64,000 bases of DNA, from contig BEHR01000010.1 of the NCBI GenBank assembly GCA_002898555.1, positions 17,587 to 81,586 on the forward strand, read 5' to 3'. Of the stretch, positions 54,503 to 62,520 are shown piece after piece. Source of the DNA: a bacterium HR15 (lineage in GTDB: Bacteria > Armatimonadota > Fimbriimonadia > Fimbriimonadales > GBS-DC). Position 1 is the first letter of the stretch, and every line of letters starts with the position of its first letter. A program made the position numbers and the translations under genes. The notes beneath the pieces were generated by a model. That model saw only the letters and a program-made list of their open reading frames with translations, was not told where the DNA came from and did no database searches.

Positions 54503-55438
54503 CTATAGAGTAGCGGATTCACAAACCTTTCGGGTTTGTTCCACATCCAGCGTCATCTGCTCCACGAGCGCGTCGAGGCTTTCGAACTTGCGCTGTGGAC
54601 GCAATCGTTGCAGGAACTGCAACGCGATCACACATCCGTAGAGAGGGCGTGGAGGGAAATCGATCAGGTAGGCTTCCACCATAGGGGGTGAGTGGGGGAA
54701 CATTGGGGGTGTGCCCACGCTGACCGCTGCACTATATTGCTTGCCTTCGAGGTGCGCCCTACATGCATAGACTCCCTCTGGCGGGCGGATAAGTCGTCCC
54801 AGCGGCACCAAGTTTGCCGTTGGATAGCCCAGGGTTTGACCCCGCGATTCGCCGCGTATCACGACACCTGCCCAGTAAAGCGGCTCAGTGAGTAGCTGCG
54901 CTGCCTCCTGCAGCTTACCTGCCTGCACCAACTGGCGAATGCGCGTGGAGGAGATACGCTCGCCTGTTTCATCCGACACGGGCGGTACGGCAATCACTTC
55001 GAACTGCCCCACTTGCTTCAACAGCGCGACTGTGCCCTGCTGCTTGTGTCCGAAGCGGAAATCCTCACCTACCACCACCACCTGTGCATGCAGTTGCTCC
55101 AACAGAATCTGGGTGATGAACCTTTCCGCGCTGAGGCGAGCAAATGCCTCTGTGAACGGCTGCACCACCACGATATCGGCGCCATGCTGTAGCAGTCGCT
55201 CGACCCGATGTGCAAGGGGACATAGCAGGGGGGTTGGATGCTGGGGATGCACCACTTCCGACGGGTGCGGGTCAAAAGTCAGCACCACGGCGGGAACACC
55301 CACGGCACGCGCCTGCGCACGGGCGTGCGCGAGCAGCACCTGATGCCCGCGATGCACTCCATCAAAAACGCCGATTGCCACGACGCTTTTAGCAGCCAGC
55401 GCCGCGCCCGCACCTTCCACACCGAGAATCCAACTCAT
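54503..55438 (-). CDS. ribF: Bifunctional riboflavin kinase/FAD synthetase
   Basis: The 311-residue protein has the nucleotidyltransferase motif IGVFDGVHRGHQ, ISSTRIRQLVQAGKL, and the C-terminal flavokinase (GESRGQTLGYPTANL, VYACRAHLEGKQYSAAVSVG). It makes FMN and FAD. The ATG at 55438 gives the usual 16-residue lead to the first strand; a GTG at 55471 is an alternative. Confidence 0.95.
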   Translation of the reverse strand: MSWILGVEGAGAALAAKSVVAIGVFDGVHRGHQVLLAHARAQARAVGVPAVVLTFDPHPSEVVHPQHPTPLLCPLAHRVERLLQHGADIVVVQPFTEAFARLSAERFITQILLEQLHAQVVVVGEDFRFGHKQQGTVALLKQVGQFEVIAVPPVSDETGERISSTRIRQLVQAGKLQEAAQLLTEPLYWAGVVIRGESRGQTLGYPTANLVPLGRLIRPPEGVYACRAHLEGKQYSAAVSVGTPPMFPHSPPMVEAYLIDFPPRPLYGCVIALQFLQRLRPQRKFESLDALVEQMTLDVEQTRKVCESATL

Positions 55439-55567
55439 CCACCTTGTTTTCTTGCTTGTTGCAACCCGCACCTGCCCTGAAGGGCGAGTACTGCCCTCCT
55501 TGCCCGTTATTGTACCTGCTTCTGCCCCTGAAAGGAATCGCGCTCTCGCCTTCGAAAATCCCTTGCT

Positions 55568-58500
55568 ATGATACGGCGAGTTCTATCTTTGGGAGCAGCG
55601 TTGTTTCTGTGCGTTTTCGCGTGGGCATCTATCGACAACCTGCCCGTTTCGACCGACCTGTTCAAAAATCTGCGCTGGCGCAATATTGGTCCTGCCAATA
55701 TGGGCGGGCGCATCACCGATATCGAGGGTATCCCCGGCAATCCCCGCGTGGTCTATGTCGCGACGGCTTCGGGTGGTGTCTTCAAAACGACCGATATGGG
55801 CATCCGCTGGACACCCCTGTTCGACGAGCAGGAGACACTCTCCATTGGCGACATTGCCATCGACCCACAGAATCCCGACATTATCTGGGTAGGTACGGGT
55901 GAGGGTAATCCGCGCAACAGTGTTTCGCCCGGTGCAGGTGTCTACAAATCGATCGACGGAGGCAAGACCTGGCAATTTATGGGGCTGCGCGAAACCCGCC
56001 ATATCACCCGTATCGTTATCCATCCCCGCGATTCGAACACGGTCTGGGTTGCCGCGCTGGGGCATGCGTTCGGTCCGAACGAGGAGCGCGGCGTGTTCAT
56101 GACCACCGATGGCGGCAAGACATGGCAGAAAGTGCTTTATATCGATGAGCATCATGGCGCATCGGATCTCGATATCGACCCCGTGAATCCGAACATCCTC
56201 TACGCCGGCATGTGGCGTTTCGAGCGCAAGCCGTGGACTTTTACCAGCGGCAGCGAGCAAGGAGGCGTGTTTCGCTCCACCGACGGTGGACGCACCTGGA
56301 AAAAGCTGGAGAATGGGCTGCCGAAAAAGATGGGGCGTATCGGGGTCAAGGTCGCCCCAAGTAACCCCAATGTGGTCTATGTGATTGCCGAATCGAACGA
56401 TGGCACCCTGTTCCGTTCCGACGACCGCGGTGAAACTTTTGAACGGGTCTCCACCGAGACGGCGATTGTCTCGCGCGGATTTTACTACACCGATATGCGT
56501 GTCGACCCGAAAGATGAGAACCGCCTCTACTTTCTGGCAACGAGCTTCCGCGTGTCTATCGACGGCGGACGCACCTCCACCCCCATCGCGAATCGCGTGC
56601 ACAGCGACCACCACGCGCTCTGGATCGACCCGACGAATCCCGATTTCCTGTGGCTGGGCAACGATGGTGGGATCGCCTTCTCGATGGATCGGGGCAGGAC
56701 ATGGGATGTGGTGAGTAACCTCCCCATCGGGCAGTTCTACCAGATTCACCTGAGCAACGAAGCGCCTTTCTATCGTGTAGCTGGTGGGCTGCAGGATAAC
56801 GGCAGCTGGGTCGGCTATGTGCGTACCAAAGAGGGCGGTATCGTGAACGAACACTGGCAAATGGTTAGCTTCGGAGACGGCTTCCATTGCCTCATCCATC
56901 CGGAGAACCCGAACCTGATTTTAAGCGAGTCGCAAGGTGGCAACCTTTACCGAACCGACATGGCAACAGGCATCCAGCTGGACATCAGTCCACAACCGCG
57001 TCGCAACGATGGCGGACCCGTGAGTGAACTCAAATACCGCTTCAACTGGAACACGCCTATCGTGCCCTGCCCACACGACCCGAACACGGTCTATGTGGGT
57101 GCGAATGTGGTGTTCAAGTCTACCGATTTCGGGCTGACCTGGACACCCATCAGTCCCGACTTAACCACCAACGATAAAGAGAAGCAGAAGGACGCAGGCG
57201 GACCCGTCTGGATCGAAAACACCACCGCGGAGTATCACTGCACGATTATCAGCCTTGCCGAGTCGCCTGCGCAAGCAGGGGTCATCTGGGCAGGCACGGA
57301 CGATGGCAACCTGCAGGTGACTTTCGATGGCGGGCACACATGGCGCAACCTGACCGCGAATGTGCCCGACCTGCCACCCCATTCGCCCGTGTCGCATGTG
57401 GAGCCATCGCGCACTGGGGCACAAATCGCCTATGCTGCCTTCGACCGCCACATGCTGGACGACTATCAGCCCTATCTTTACAAGACGACCGATGGGGGCA
57501 AGACTTGGCGCAAAATCACCAGCGGCTTGCCCGATGAAGCGTATATTTTTGTGGTGCGCGAAGACCCCCAAAAGGCGAGCCTGCTCTTTTGCGGCACGGA
57601 GCGCGGGCTGTTCGTCTCGTTCGATGCAGGGGAACATTGGCAAAAGATGCCCGGACTGCCCCCTGTGCCCGTGCATGATATTCAGATCCACCCAACAGAG
57701 CATGACCTGGTGGTGGGCACGCATGGACGCAGCATCTGGGTGCTGGACGACATCACACCCTTGCGCGAGGCAACTGCCGACACTTTGAATAAACCCGCAC
57801 ACCTGTTCGCCCCGCGCACGGCATGGCGCTATTCGAGCCGCTTCGCGCGTTATGGGCGAGGCGATCGTCCCCTGCTCGCGCCAAACCCACCCGCTGGCGC
57901 GATGCTAACCTACTACCTGAAGGAGAAACCTACCAAGGGGAATGTGCGCCTCCAGATTCTCGATTCACAGGGCAAAGTGCTGCGCGAACTGACCCGCATT
58001 CCCCAAGAGCCGGGCATCCATCGGGTGGAATGGGATCTGCGTATGCGCGTCAGCACACGCGACGAGGAAGAGACATCCCAACCTCCCACCCCACCCGCAG
58101 GCAGAGGGCGCGGCGGACCCACGATGGGTCCGCAGGTACTACCAGGCACCTATCGCGTGCGCCTAATCGCCGGCGAGTTCCAGATGGAGCAGCCGCTCAC
58201 AGTCAAGGTGGAACCAGCACTGGAGCCCTATCTCCCCAATATGAAGGCAGGTTTCCAGTTCGCACTGGAAACACTGGAGATGATCCGCCAGCTGGAACGC
58301 ACCATGCGCATCCTTGCCAGCGTGGAGGAGCAGATTAACAACCTGCGCCAGACCACCCGCCAGCAAGACATCCGCCTGACGCGCGAGTTGAATGAAACGC
58401 TGAGCGAACATATCAAAAAGATCGACGAGCTGCAGGCGAAGGTGGAGAACCCGCAAACGGGACCCGCCTACTCACGCGGACCGCGCCTGCGCGCGTCTCA

Positions 58501-58786
58501 ACTCGGTCTACAGCATGATGAGCAGCAATACGGGACCGACGTTGGCGCAGGTGGAATTCTTCAACGAGGTGAAAGCCGAGTGGGAGGCGACACTCAAGGC
58601 AATGCGGGACTACCTGCTGACCGAGCTACCCAAACTGAACGAGCAGCTGCGGGCAAATCAGCTGCCCCAACTGCTGGTGAACCTGACCGAGTCCGGTGCA
58701 GAGCAACGCGAGGAATGATGTACCTTTATCGCGAGCGGGGCTGCCTGCCAAATCGAAACCTGGAGGACAAGCTCCTCGGCGTGTAG
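55568..58786 (+). CDS. BNR/VPS10-type beta-propeller protein, frameshifted at the C terminus
   Basis: The protein begins with a signal peptide (VLSLGAALFLCVFAWA). About ten BNR-like units follow (SIDGGKTWQ, TTDGGKTWQ, STDGGRTWK, TTDGGKTWR) forming one or two sortilin-like propellers, then a FlgD-like beta domain and a helical end (LERTMRILASVEEQINNL). Family members of this order are secreted proteins annotated as glycosyl hydrolases, with no proven activity. After about residue 970 the frame loses protein character, while another frame (58494-58718) continues it with LNSVYSMMSSNTGPTLAQ. One extra base near 58471-58490 explains both. Confidence 0.87.
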   Translation: MIRRVLSLGAALFLCVFAWASIDNLPVSTDLFKNLRWRNIGPANMGGRITDIEGIPGNPRVVYVATASGGVFKTTDMGIRWTPLFDEQETLSIGDIAIDPQNPDIIWVGTGEGNPRNSVSPGAGVYKSIDGGKTWQFMGLRETRHITRIVIHPRDSNTVWVAALGHAFGPNEERGVFMTTDGGKTWQKVLYIDEHHGASDLDIDPVNPNILYAGMWRFERKPWTFTSGSEQGGVFRSTDGGRTWKKLENGLPKKMGRIGVKVAPSNPNVVYVIAESNDGTLFRSDDRGETFERVSTETAIVSRGFYYTDMRVDPKDENRLYFLATSFRVSIDGGRTSTPIANRVHSDHHALWIDPTNPDFLWLGNDGGIAFSMDRGRTWDVVSNLPIGQFYQIHLSNEAPFYRVAGGLQDNGSWVGYVRTKEGGIVNEHWQMVSFGDGFHCLIHPENPNLILSESQGGNLYRTDMATGIQLDISPQPRRNDGGPVSELKYRFNWNTPIVPCPHDPNTVYVGANVVFKSTDFGLTWTPISPDLTTNDKEKQKDAGGPVWIENTTAEYHCTIISLAESPAQAGVIWAGTDDGNLQVTFDGGHTWRNLTANVPDLPPHSPVSHVEPSRTGAQIAYAAFDRHMLDDYQPYLYKTTDGGKTWRKITSGLPDEAYIFVVREDPQKASLLFCGTERGLFVSFDAGEHWQKMPGLPPVPVHDIQIHPTEHDLVVGTHGRSIWVLDDITPLREATADTLNKPAHLFAPRTAWRYSSRFARYGRGDRPLLAPNPPAGAMLTYYLKEKPTKGNVRLQILDSQGKVLRELTRIPQEPGIHRVEWDLRMRVSTRDEEETSQPPTPPAGRGRGGPTMGPQVLPGTYRVRLIAGEFQMEQPLTVKVEPALEPYLPNMKAGFQFALETLEMIRQLERTMRILASVEEQINNLRQTTRQQDIRLTRELNETLSEHIKKIDELQAKVENPQTGPAYSRGPRLRASQLGLQHDEQQYGTDVGAGGILQRGESRVGGDTQGNAGLPADRATQTERAAAGKSAAPTAGEPDRVRCRATRGMMYLYRERGCLPNRNLEDKLLGV
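58494..58718 (+). pseudogene. Displaced C-terminal tail of the BNR protein
   Basis: This frame reads RLNSVYSMMSSNTGPTLAQ, then VEFFNEVKAEWEATLKAMRD and ends TESGAEQREE. That matches the helical end expected for the BNR protein, which was reading in the previous frame. Removing one G around 58478 would restore a continuous 1050-residue product ending at 58718. Confidence 0.75.
58759..58782 (+). repeat. GGAGGACAAGCTCCTCGGCG repeat copy
   Basis: A diverged member of the 30-bp family, directly joined to the TAGGGGCAGAC palindrome that follows at 58784. Confidence 0.55.
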
Positions 58787-58809
58787 GGGCAGACCTGCGT
58801 GTCTGCCCC
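58784..58809. repeat. TAGGGGCAGAC...GTCTGCCCC palindrome
   Basis: A perfect 9-bp stem (GGGGCAGAC 58786-58794, GTCTGCCCC 58801-58809). It is the same element as at 46674 and, inverted, at 37359. Confidence 0.85.
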
Positions 58810-58878
58810 AAAAGCACCTAACGGCTTGGTAGGCAGCCCCACCCTCCAACTCACCACTCACTACTCGCTACCCACCAC

Positions 58879-59346
58879 TCACCCCAACAGGAGGGCAAAC
58901 CTCCCGGCGTGTGGATCAAGCCATCCTGGGCCCGGAGCCAACTCTTTAAACCATCCCAGACACCAAGCTAGGACTTGTCCTCCACATCTGGAGGCGGTAC
59001 AAGCACCCACACAGTGCCCAAGCTTATCGCAGTGAAAGGGACGCAAGTCCCGCCTGCACATCTCCATAGCATTCAGTGCCGCTCGGCGTGCCGCTGCCGC
59101 ACATGCAGCCACATGGGATAATACACCAGGTGAAATCTGGCCCCTCATCAGCCACTTCCCGCCTGTGTGCCGATACTGCCAGTTCATACTATACCCCAGC
59201 GCGTTGCCTGCAGGCAGGTAGTCCTCCACGCTTGACCAGCTCGTTCCCCCCATCGCCCGACTGTACACCCGCATCGGGATACCTCCACACCCTATTCGGC
59301 ATACATACCGATACTCTTGCTGACTGAGATAATCCCCCTTCCACAC
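58879..59346 (-). CDS. Orphan Rhs tip 3: shared junction plus Cys-rich C-terminal domain
   Basis: The first about 60 residues (WKGDYLSQQEYRYVCRIGCG, then MRVYSRAMGGTSW and VEDYLPAGNALGY) repeat the junction of the other array members, about 90% identical in DNA to 60110-60290. The rest is unique and has six or more Cys. DKLGHCVGACTASRCGGQVL then AWCLGWFKEL resembles a tip domain seen at the ends of Rhs-like toxins (HC...C..S...G...LG..KE). The last 13 residues come from an intergenic repeat, so the tip is cut short. No proper start codon or ribosome site precedes it, as expected for a silent cassette. Confidence 0.65.
   Translation of the reverse strand: MWKGDYLSQQEYRYVCRIGCGGIPMRVYSRAMGGTSWSSVEDYLPAGNALGYSMNWQYRHTGGKWLMRGQISPGVLSHVAACAAAARRAALNAMEMCRRDLRPFHCDKLGHCVGACTASRCGGQVLAWCLGWFKELAPGPGWLDPHAGRFALLLG
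58890..58911 (+). repeat. GGAGGGCAAACCTCCCGGCG repeat cutting into an Rhs tip gene
   Basis: Copy of the 30-bp family, followed by GTG. On the minus strand it is read as the last residues of the tip protein ending at 58879. A CACTCAC/CACTCGC stretch lies just before it (58848-58880). Confidence 0.6.
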
Positions 59347-59357
59347 ACGAACCCCAT

Positions 59358-59606
59358 CTAATATAAAACGACTTCTCTAATCAGATACCGCCTTACGGTA
59401 GTATGGGGACCCATTCGGACAATACCCTCATCCTTTACCACCCATACCCCTTCAGTGTCAATCGACAGCCATACCCCTTTATTTATTGGGATCTCAAACG
59501 ACCACCACGAAGAAACAGGCTTGTTTGTCTTTTGCTTTGGACAAAAGATAATCAACCATAGCAAGCAAAGAACCCCGATTCCTATCCACAGGATACGCTT
59601 CCGCAT
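59358..59606 (-). CDS. Small single-pass membrane protein, candidate immunity protein
   Basis: The 82-residue protein has one membrane helix (ILWIGIGVLCLLWLIIFC) followed by a short soluble domain (WWSFEIPINKGVWLSIDTEG). AAGGTG lies 8 nt before the ATG at 59606. It sits directly after a tip gene (stop at 59623) and before the next tip junction. That position, and membership of the array, are the only grounds for calling it an immunity candidate. Base composition is more A+T-rich than the core genome. Confidence 0.55.
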   Translation of the reverse strand: MRKRILWIGIGVLCLLWLIIFCPKQKTNKPVSSWWSFEIPINKGVWLSIDTEGVWVVKDEGIVRMGPHTTVRRYLIREVVLY

Positions 59607-59622
59607 GGCTGCTACACCTTCT

Positions 59623-60255
59623 CTAAAAGATGCAATCACAAACTACCACCTTGCCGTTGTCCACATAACAGGACGCTACAATACCACCCTGTGCCTTGCA
59701 ATGCTTCTCGCAAGCTTGTTGCTGCTTCGGATTGCATGGTTTATCAGGAGGAAAGACGCATGAGCAAACAAGCTGGTTGCCATCATGGACGCAACCAGAA
59801 GGAGCTCCCCCCAAGCGTTCACAAAACCTTTTACATTCCTTCTTTTCTTTCGGTGTACAGTAGCGCGGCTTTGTGGGCTTGGGTGGCATTAGTTGACCAA
59901 AACAGATAGATAATTCATATACTGATAAGGTTGAACAATCGTTATCTATACAGCTCGCATATCCCAGCGGTGGGCACGCCATCGGGGCTTGGGGCTGCAC
60001 CACGGGGCACATACACGGCGCAGGCAACTCGCTCTGCACCGCCAAACCGTTGCTGTCCATCGGATAGTACCCGCTCGGCTCACCCGCAGCACCCATCATC
60101 AGCAACTCACCGCCTGTATGCCGATACTGCCAGTTCTGATTGTACCCCAGCGCGTTCCCTGCAGGCAGGTAGTCCTCCACGCTTGCCCAACTCGTTCCAC
60201 CCATCGCCCGACTATACACCCGCATCGGCACACCCCCACACCCTATCCGACACAC
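59623..60255 (-). CDS. Orphan Rhs tip 2: shared junction plus duplicated six-Cys motif
   Basis: Residues 1-60 are the shared junction (CRIGCGGVPMRVYSR...VEDYLPAGNALGYNQNWQYR). Its upstream part is present in the same frame but carries a stop (LN-stop-QEY, TAG at about 60271-60273) where another member has CAG. The C terminus contains two tandem units of about 37 residues. The first starts CTPKEKKECKRFCERLGGAP and ends LVCSCVF; the second starts CNPKQQQACEKHCKAQGG and ends VVCDCIF. Each has six or seven Cys. It looks like a secreted, disulfide-rich tip. Function unknown. Confidence 0.65.
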   Translation of the reverse strand: MCRIGCGGVPMRVYSRAMGGTSWASVEDYLPAGNALGYNQNWQYRHTGGELLMMGAAGEPSGYYPMDSNGLAVQSELPAPCMCPVVQPQAPMACPPLGYASCIDNDCSTLSVYELSICFGQLMPPKPTKPRYCTPKEKKECKRFCERLGGAPSGCVHDGNQLVCSCVFPPDKPCNPKQQQACEKHCKAQGGIVASCYVDNGKVVVCDCIF

Positions 60256-60334
60256 ATACCGATATTCCTGCTAGTTCAGCGCATCTTGCTTCCACACACC
60301 ATATGTGATTGTGTCAATTTGTAATAAATAATTT

Positions 60335-60586
60335 TTAATGTGATTCCAGTTCAAAACTCATACAAATAAGCCACATGTGAATCAATGAAGCACATCCAAG
60401 TCCTATTATAGCACCTGCCAGTAAATACCAGTAAATTGAAAAATATTGAAGTGTATCTTGATAGACAAACCAAATTGTTATTATTATAATAGATATTAAT
60501 GTTGTATACAAATAACGCCAAAAAATTCTCTTAATAAATAATCCAAAAAGAATAATTGTAAAAATTATCAGGAATAAAAAATCCAT
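60335..60586 (-). CDS. Small AT-rich membrane protein
   Basis: The 83-residue protein is almost wholly hydrophobic with two or three membrane helices (FLFLIIFTIILFGLFI, YTTLISIIIITIWFVY, YLLAGAIIGLGCASLI). Its start overlaps the preceding gene by 19 bp and it lacks its own ribosome site, so translation is probably coupled. The stretch is strikingly richer in A+T than the rest of the window, which suggests recent acquisition. Candidate immunity protein by position only. Confidence 0.55.
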   Translation of the reverse strand: MDFLFLIIFTIILFGLFIKRIFWRYLYTTLISIIIITIWFVYQDTLQYFSIYWYLLAGAIIGLGCASLIHMWLICMSFELESH

Positions 60587-61026
60587 CCAATCAGCTCATC
60601 ACTTGAGGGCGAGACAGAAAGTTTGAGAAATGGAGGAACTATCCCAGACCGCGGGCTATCATGCAAAGCAGATAGTTGCCGACTAAGATGTTCCATATCT
60701 TCCATTTCCTTTATGCCAAAGTAGATAGAAACAAGCAATAAATATACTAAAATTGAAATAAAAAATATATTTATAAAACTACACATAAAATGCTTATTTT
60801 TATCTGTATATTTGCAAAATTTTATGAAATTATAAAAACTGAAAAATAAAAACAATGTGAACAATATGGCTAATAACCCAAAAATGAAATTAGCATGCAC
60901 AGGCGACGATAACCGCATCCCGAGATAACGCCCAAGGTAATGACCGTTGGAGAGCAAAACAATTGGCAGCCAAACAATACAGGTCAAGCGAAGAGCGACC
61001 CCGAATCGCATTGATGGCTTGGACAT
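60568..61026 (-). CDS. AT-rich polytopic membrane protein
   Basis: The 152-residue protein has about three membrane helices (LTCIVWLPIVLLSNGHYLG, FIFGLLAILFTLFLFFSF, FINIFFISILVYLLLVSIYF) and a soluble tail. AAGAGGTG precedes the ATG. It starts 13 nt after the end of a tip gene. As with its neighbour, composition is unlike the host core. It may protect against the adjacent tip, but I recognise no family. Confidence 0.6.
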   Translation of the reverse strand: MSKPSMRFGVALRLTCIVWLPIVLLSNGHYLGRYLGMRLSSPVHANFIFGLLAILFTLFLFFSFYNFIKFCKYTDKNKHFMCSFINIFFISILVYLLLVSIYFGIKEMEDMEHLSRQLSALHDSPRSGIVPPFLKLSVSPSSDELIGWIFYS

Positions 61027-61039
61027 CGCAGCACCTCTT

Positions 61040-61894
61040 TCAAAATCCTATTACCGCCGGACATTTCATCGGCGCTAAAGGTCGTGTGGCTCGACAACGC
61101 TTTGGAAGAATTCCAAAACCAAATCTTGGTAAGCCGAATTGCCCTGAGAACTCAAACACACCTTCATCTGTACTGTTCTCAAAGACTCTTTCTGAAATCG
61201 CCTCACCAAAGCCATCTGTTCTAAATACTTCCGTCGCCCCAGAAGATAAGTCACTAACAATGTCCCCTACTTGTGGCAAGCCAATATGAAGCAATCCTGA
61301 AGAAGAAAGCACAAACGCCCTGTTCTCCAAGTAATCGCTTTCCTCTATCCAGCGTTGTTCCCCAATCTGACGACTGTACACCCGCATCGGCACACCCCCA
61401 CACCCTATCCGACACACATACCGATACTCCTGCTGGGCAAGCCTATCTTGCTTCCACACCCGAATGCCATCGCCATTATACCCGTACTCATACGCCACCT
61501 GCAAACTGCCATCCCCATAATCCCGCTCTATCCGCACCAAACGACCCTCCTCATCATACGAAAACACCCGATCATACGCCACCGACGGGGCATCCCAACG
61601 CGCCAAAGTGCCTTCAGGGTTCCATACAAAACTGTTCACCTCGCCCGTCCACACATCCTGCACCGACGACAACCGACCTGACACCTCGTCATAGGCATAA
61701 AAGTCCCAGTGCGTACCGTTCACCACATCGTCCCGCATCACAAACGCACGGCTCCCGTCGGGATTGTAAGCGTAGCTCCGCGAATACGCCACCTGACCTG
61801 TGCGCTGTTCGCTCTCCAGCCTCCCTGCGGGCGTGTAAGTGTAGACCGTTGTGTCCCCACTCGGACGCTCCACGCTCTGCACCACACGACCCAA
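61040..61894 (-). CDS. Orphan Rhs fragment with core repeats and tip 1
   Basis: The first about 110 residues are YD/Rhs core repeats (YTYTPAGRLESEQRTG, YAYNPDGSRAF, YAYDEVSGRLSSVQD, FSYDEEGRLVRIERDYGDG), then the junction GIRVWKQDRLAQQEYRYVCR, then a unique tip (SDYLENRAFVLSSSGLLHIG ... RPLAPMKCPAVIGF). The frame stays open upstream into the preceding gene with ISRDLPWGGATSTYDLLGRV, so the fragment has no own start; 61894 is a TTG. It is a partial copy of a long Rhs gene. Confidence 0.7.
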   Translation of the reverse strand: MGRVVQSVERPSGDTTVYTYTPAGRLESEQRTGQVAYSRSYAYNPDGSRAFVMRDDVVNGTHWDFYAYDEVSGRLSSVQDVWTGEVNSFVWNPEGTLARWDAPSVAYDRVFSYDEEGRLVRIERDYGDGSLQVAYEYGYNGDGIRVWKQDRLAQQEYRYVCRIGCGGVPMRVYSRQIGEQRWIEESDYLENRAFVLSSSGLLHIGLPQVGDIVSDLSSGATEVFRTDGFGEAISERVFENSTDEGVFEFSGQFGLPRFGFGILPKRCRATRPLAPMKCPAVIGF

Positions 61895-61937
61895 CAGGTC
61901 ATAGGTACTCGTAGCACCTCCCCAAGGTAAATCCCGA

Positions 61938-62363
61938 CTAATCCCTATTACCTTGTTGAAAATACTCCTGTTTCCGAAGTTCCCTTTCAGAAGGACGATA
62001 TAAAGTCTTACACATTTGCCATCCTCTTTCCAGAACTGCGTCTATTGGCGCCGTAATCCCCATCTTGGCAAGATACCGTGCTGCAAGGGGATAGTAAATT
62101 CCGCGCACATGATCATCTGGCTCAAGGAAGATTGCCAACGCAATTTCCCTAAAAGCATCTGCCCAAGCCTGCAAGTGTTCATAGAACAGCGCTGCATGGA
62201 AATGTGCTCGCACATCGTGGGCGAACTCGTGCGAGAAAGCTGCTAACGCCTCCTTCGCTTTTTGAGTCTCACCCTGCTGAATCAGTTGTGCGATTCTGAC
62301 AAGATGCTGACGCTGTTGCTTTGCATCTTGAATCATCTGAGAAAGCAGCTCGGAACTGAACAT
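61938..62363 (-). CDS. Helical protein of unknown function, candidate immunity protein
   Basis: The 141-residue protein is wholly helical and TPR-like (IAQLIQQGETQKAKEALAAF, FYEHLQAWADAFREIALAIF). GGAGGCG lies 6-7 nt before the ATG at 62363. It sits between the Rhs fragment ending at 62521 and the one starting at 61894, the place where cognate immunity genes lie in Rhs systems. Two 30-bp direct repeats lie upstream. Confidence 0.6.
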   Translation of the reverse strand: MFSSELLSQMIQDAKQQRQHLVRIAQLIQQGETQKAKEALAAFSHEFAHDVRAHFHAALFYEHLQAWADAFREIALAIFLEPDDHVRGIYYPLAARYLAKMGITAPIDAVLERGWQMCKTLYRPSERELRKQEYFQQGNRD

Positions 62364-62392
62364 TTTTCGCCTCCATGATACCCTCGGTGGTT

Positions 62393-62494
62393 GGATGCTC
62401 AATATTGATAGTCTACCACAAAGAAGTTTCCCTTCTGCTACTTTCAGTTCAACGAATAGTACACGGATACTCAATATTATAGTCTACCACAAAG
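62393..62494 (-). repeat. Two 30-bp direct repeats upstream of the helical protein gene
   Basis: GGAT[G/A]CTCAATATT, optional G, ATAGTCTACCACAAAG occurs at 62393-62423 and 62465-62494. Read on the minus strand the second copy contains TATAAT; the first has one extra base at that place. Confidence 0.7.
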
Positions 62495-62520
62495 GGCAAC
62501 TCACAGCTATATATAAGCCG

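Noticed and set aside
55583..56899. 438-residue minus-strand frame opposite the BNR protein
   Set aside because: It mirrors the repetitive beta-propeller codons and lacks domain motifs.
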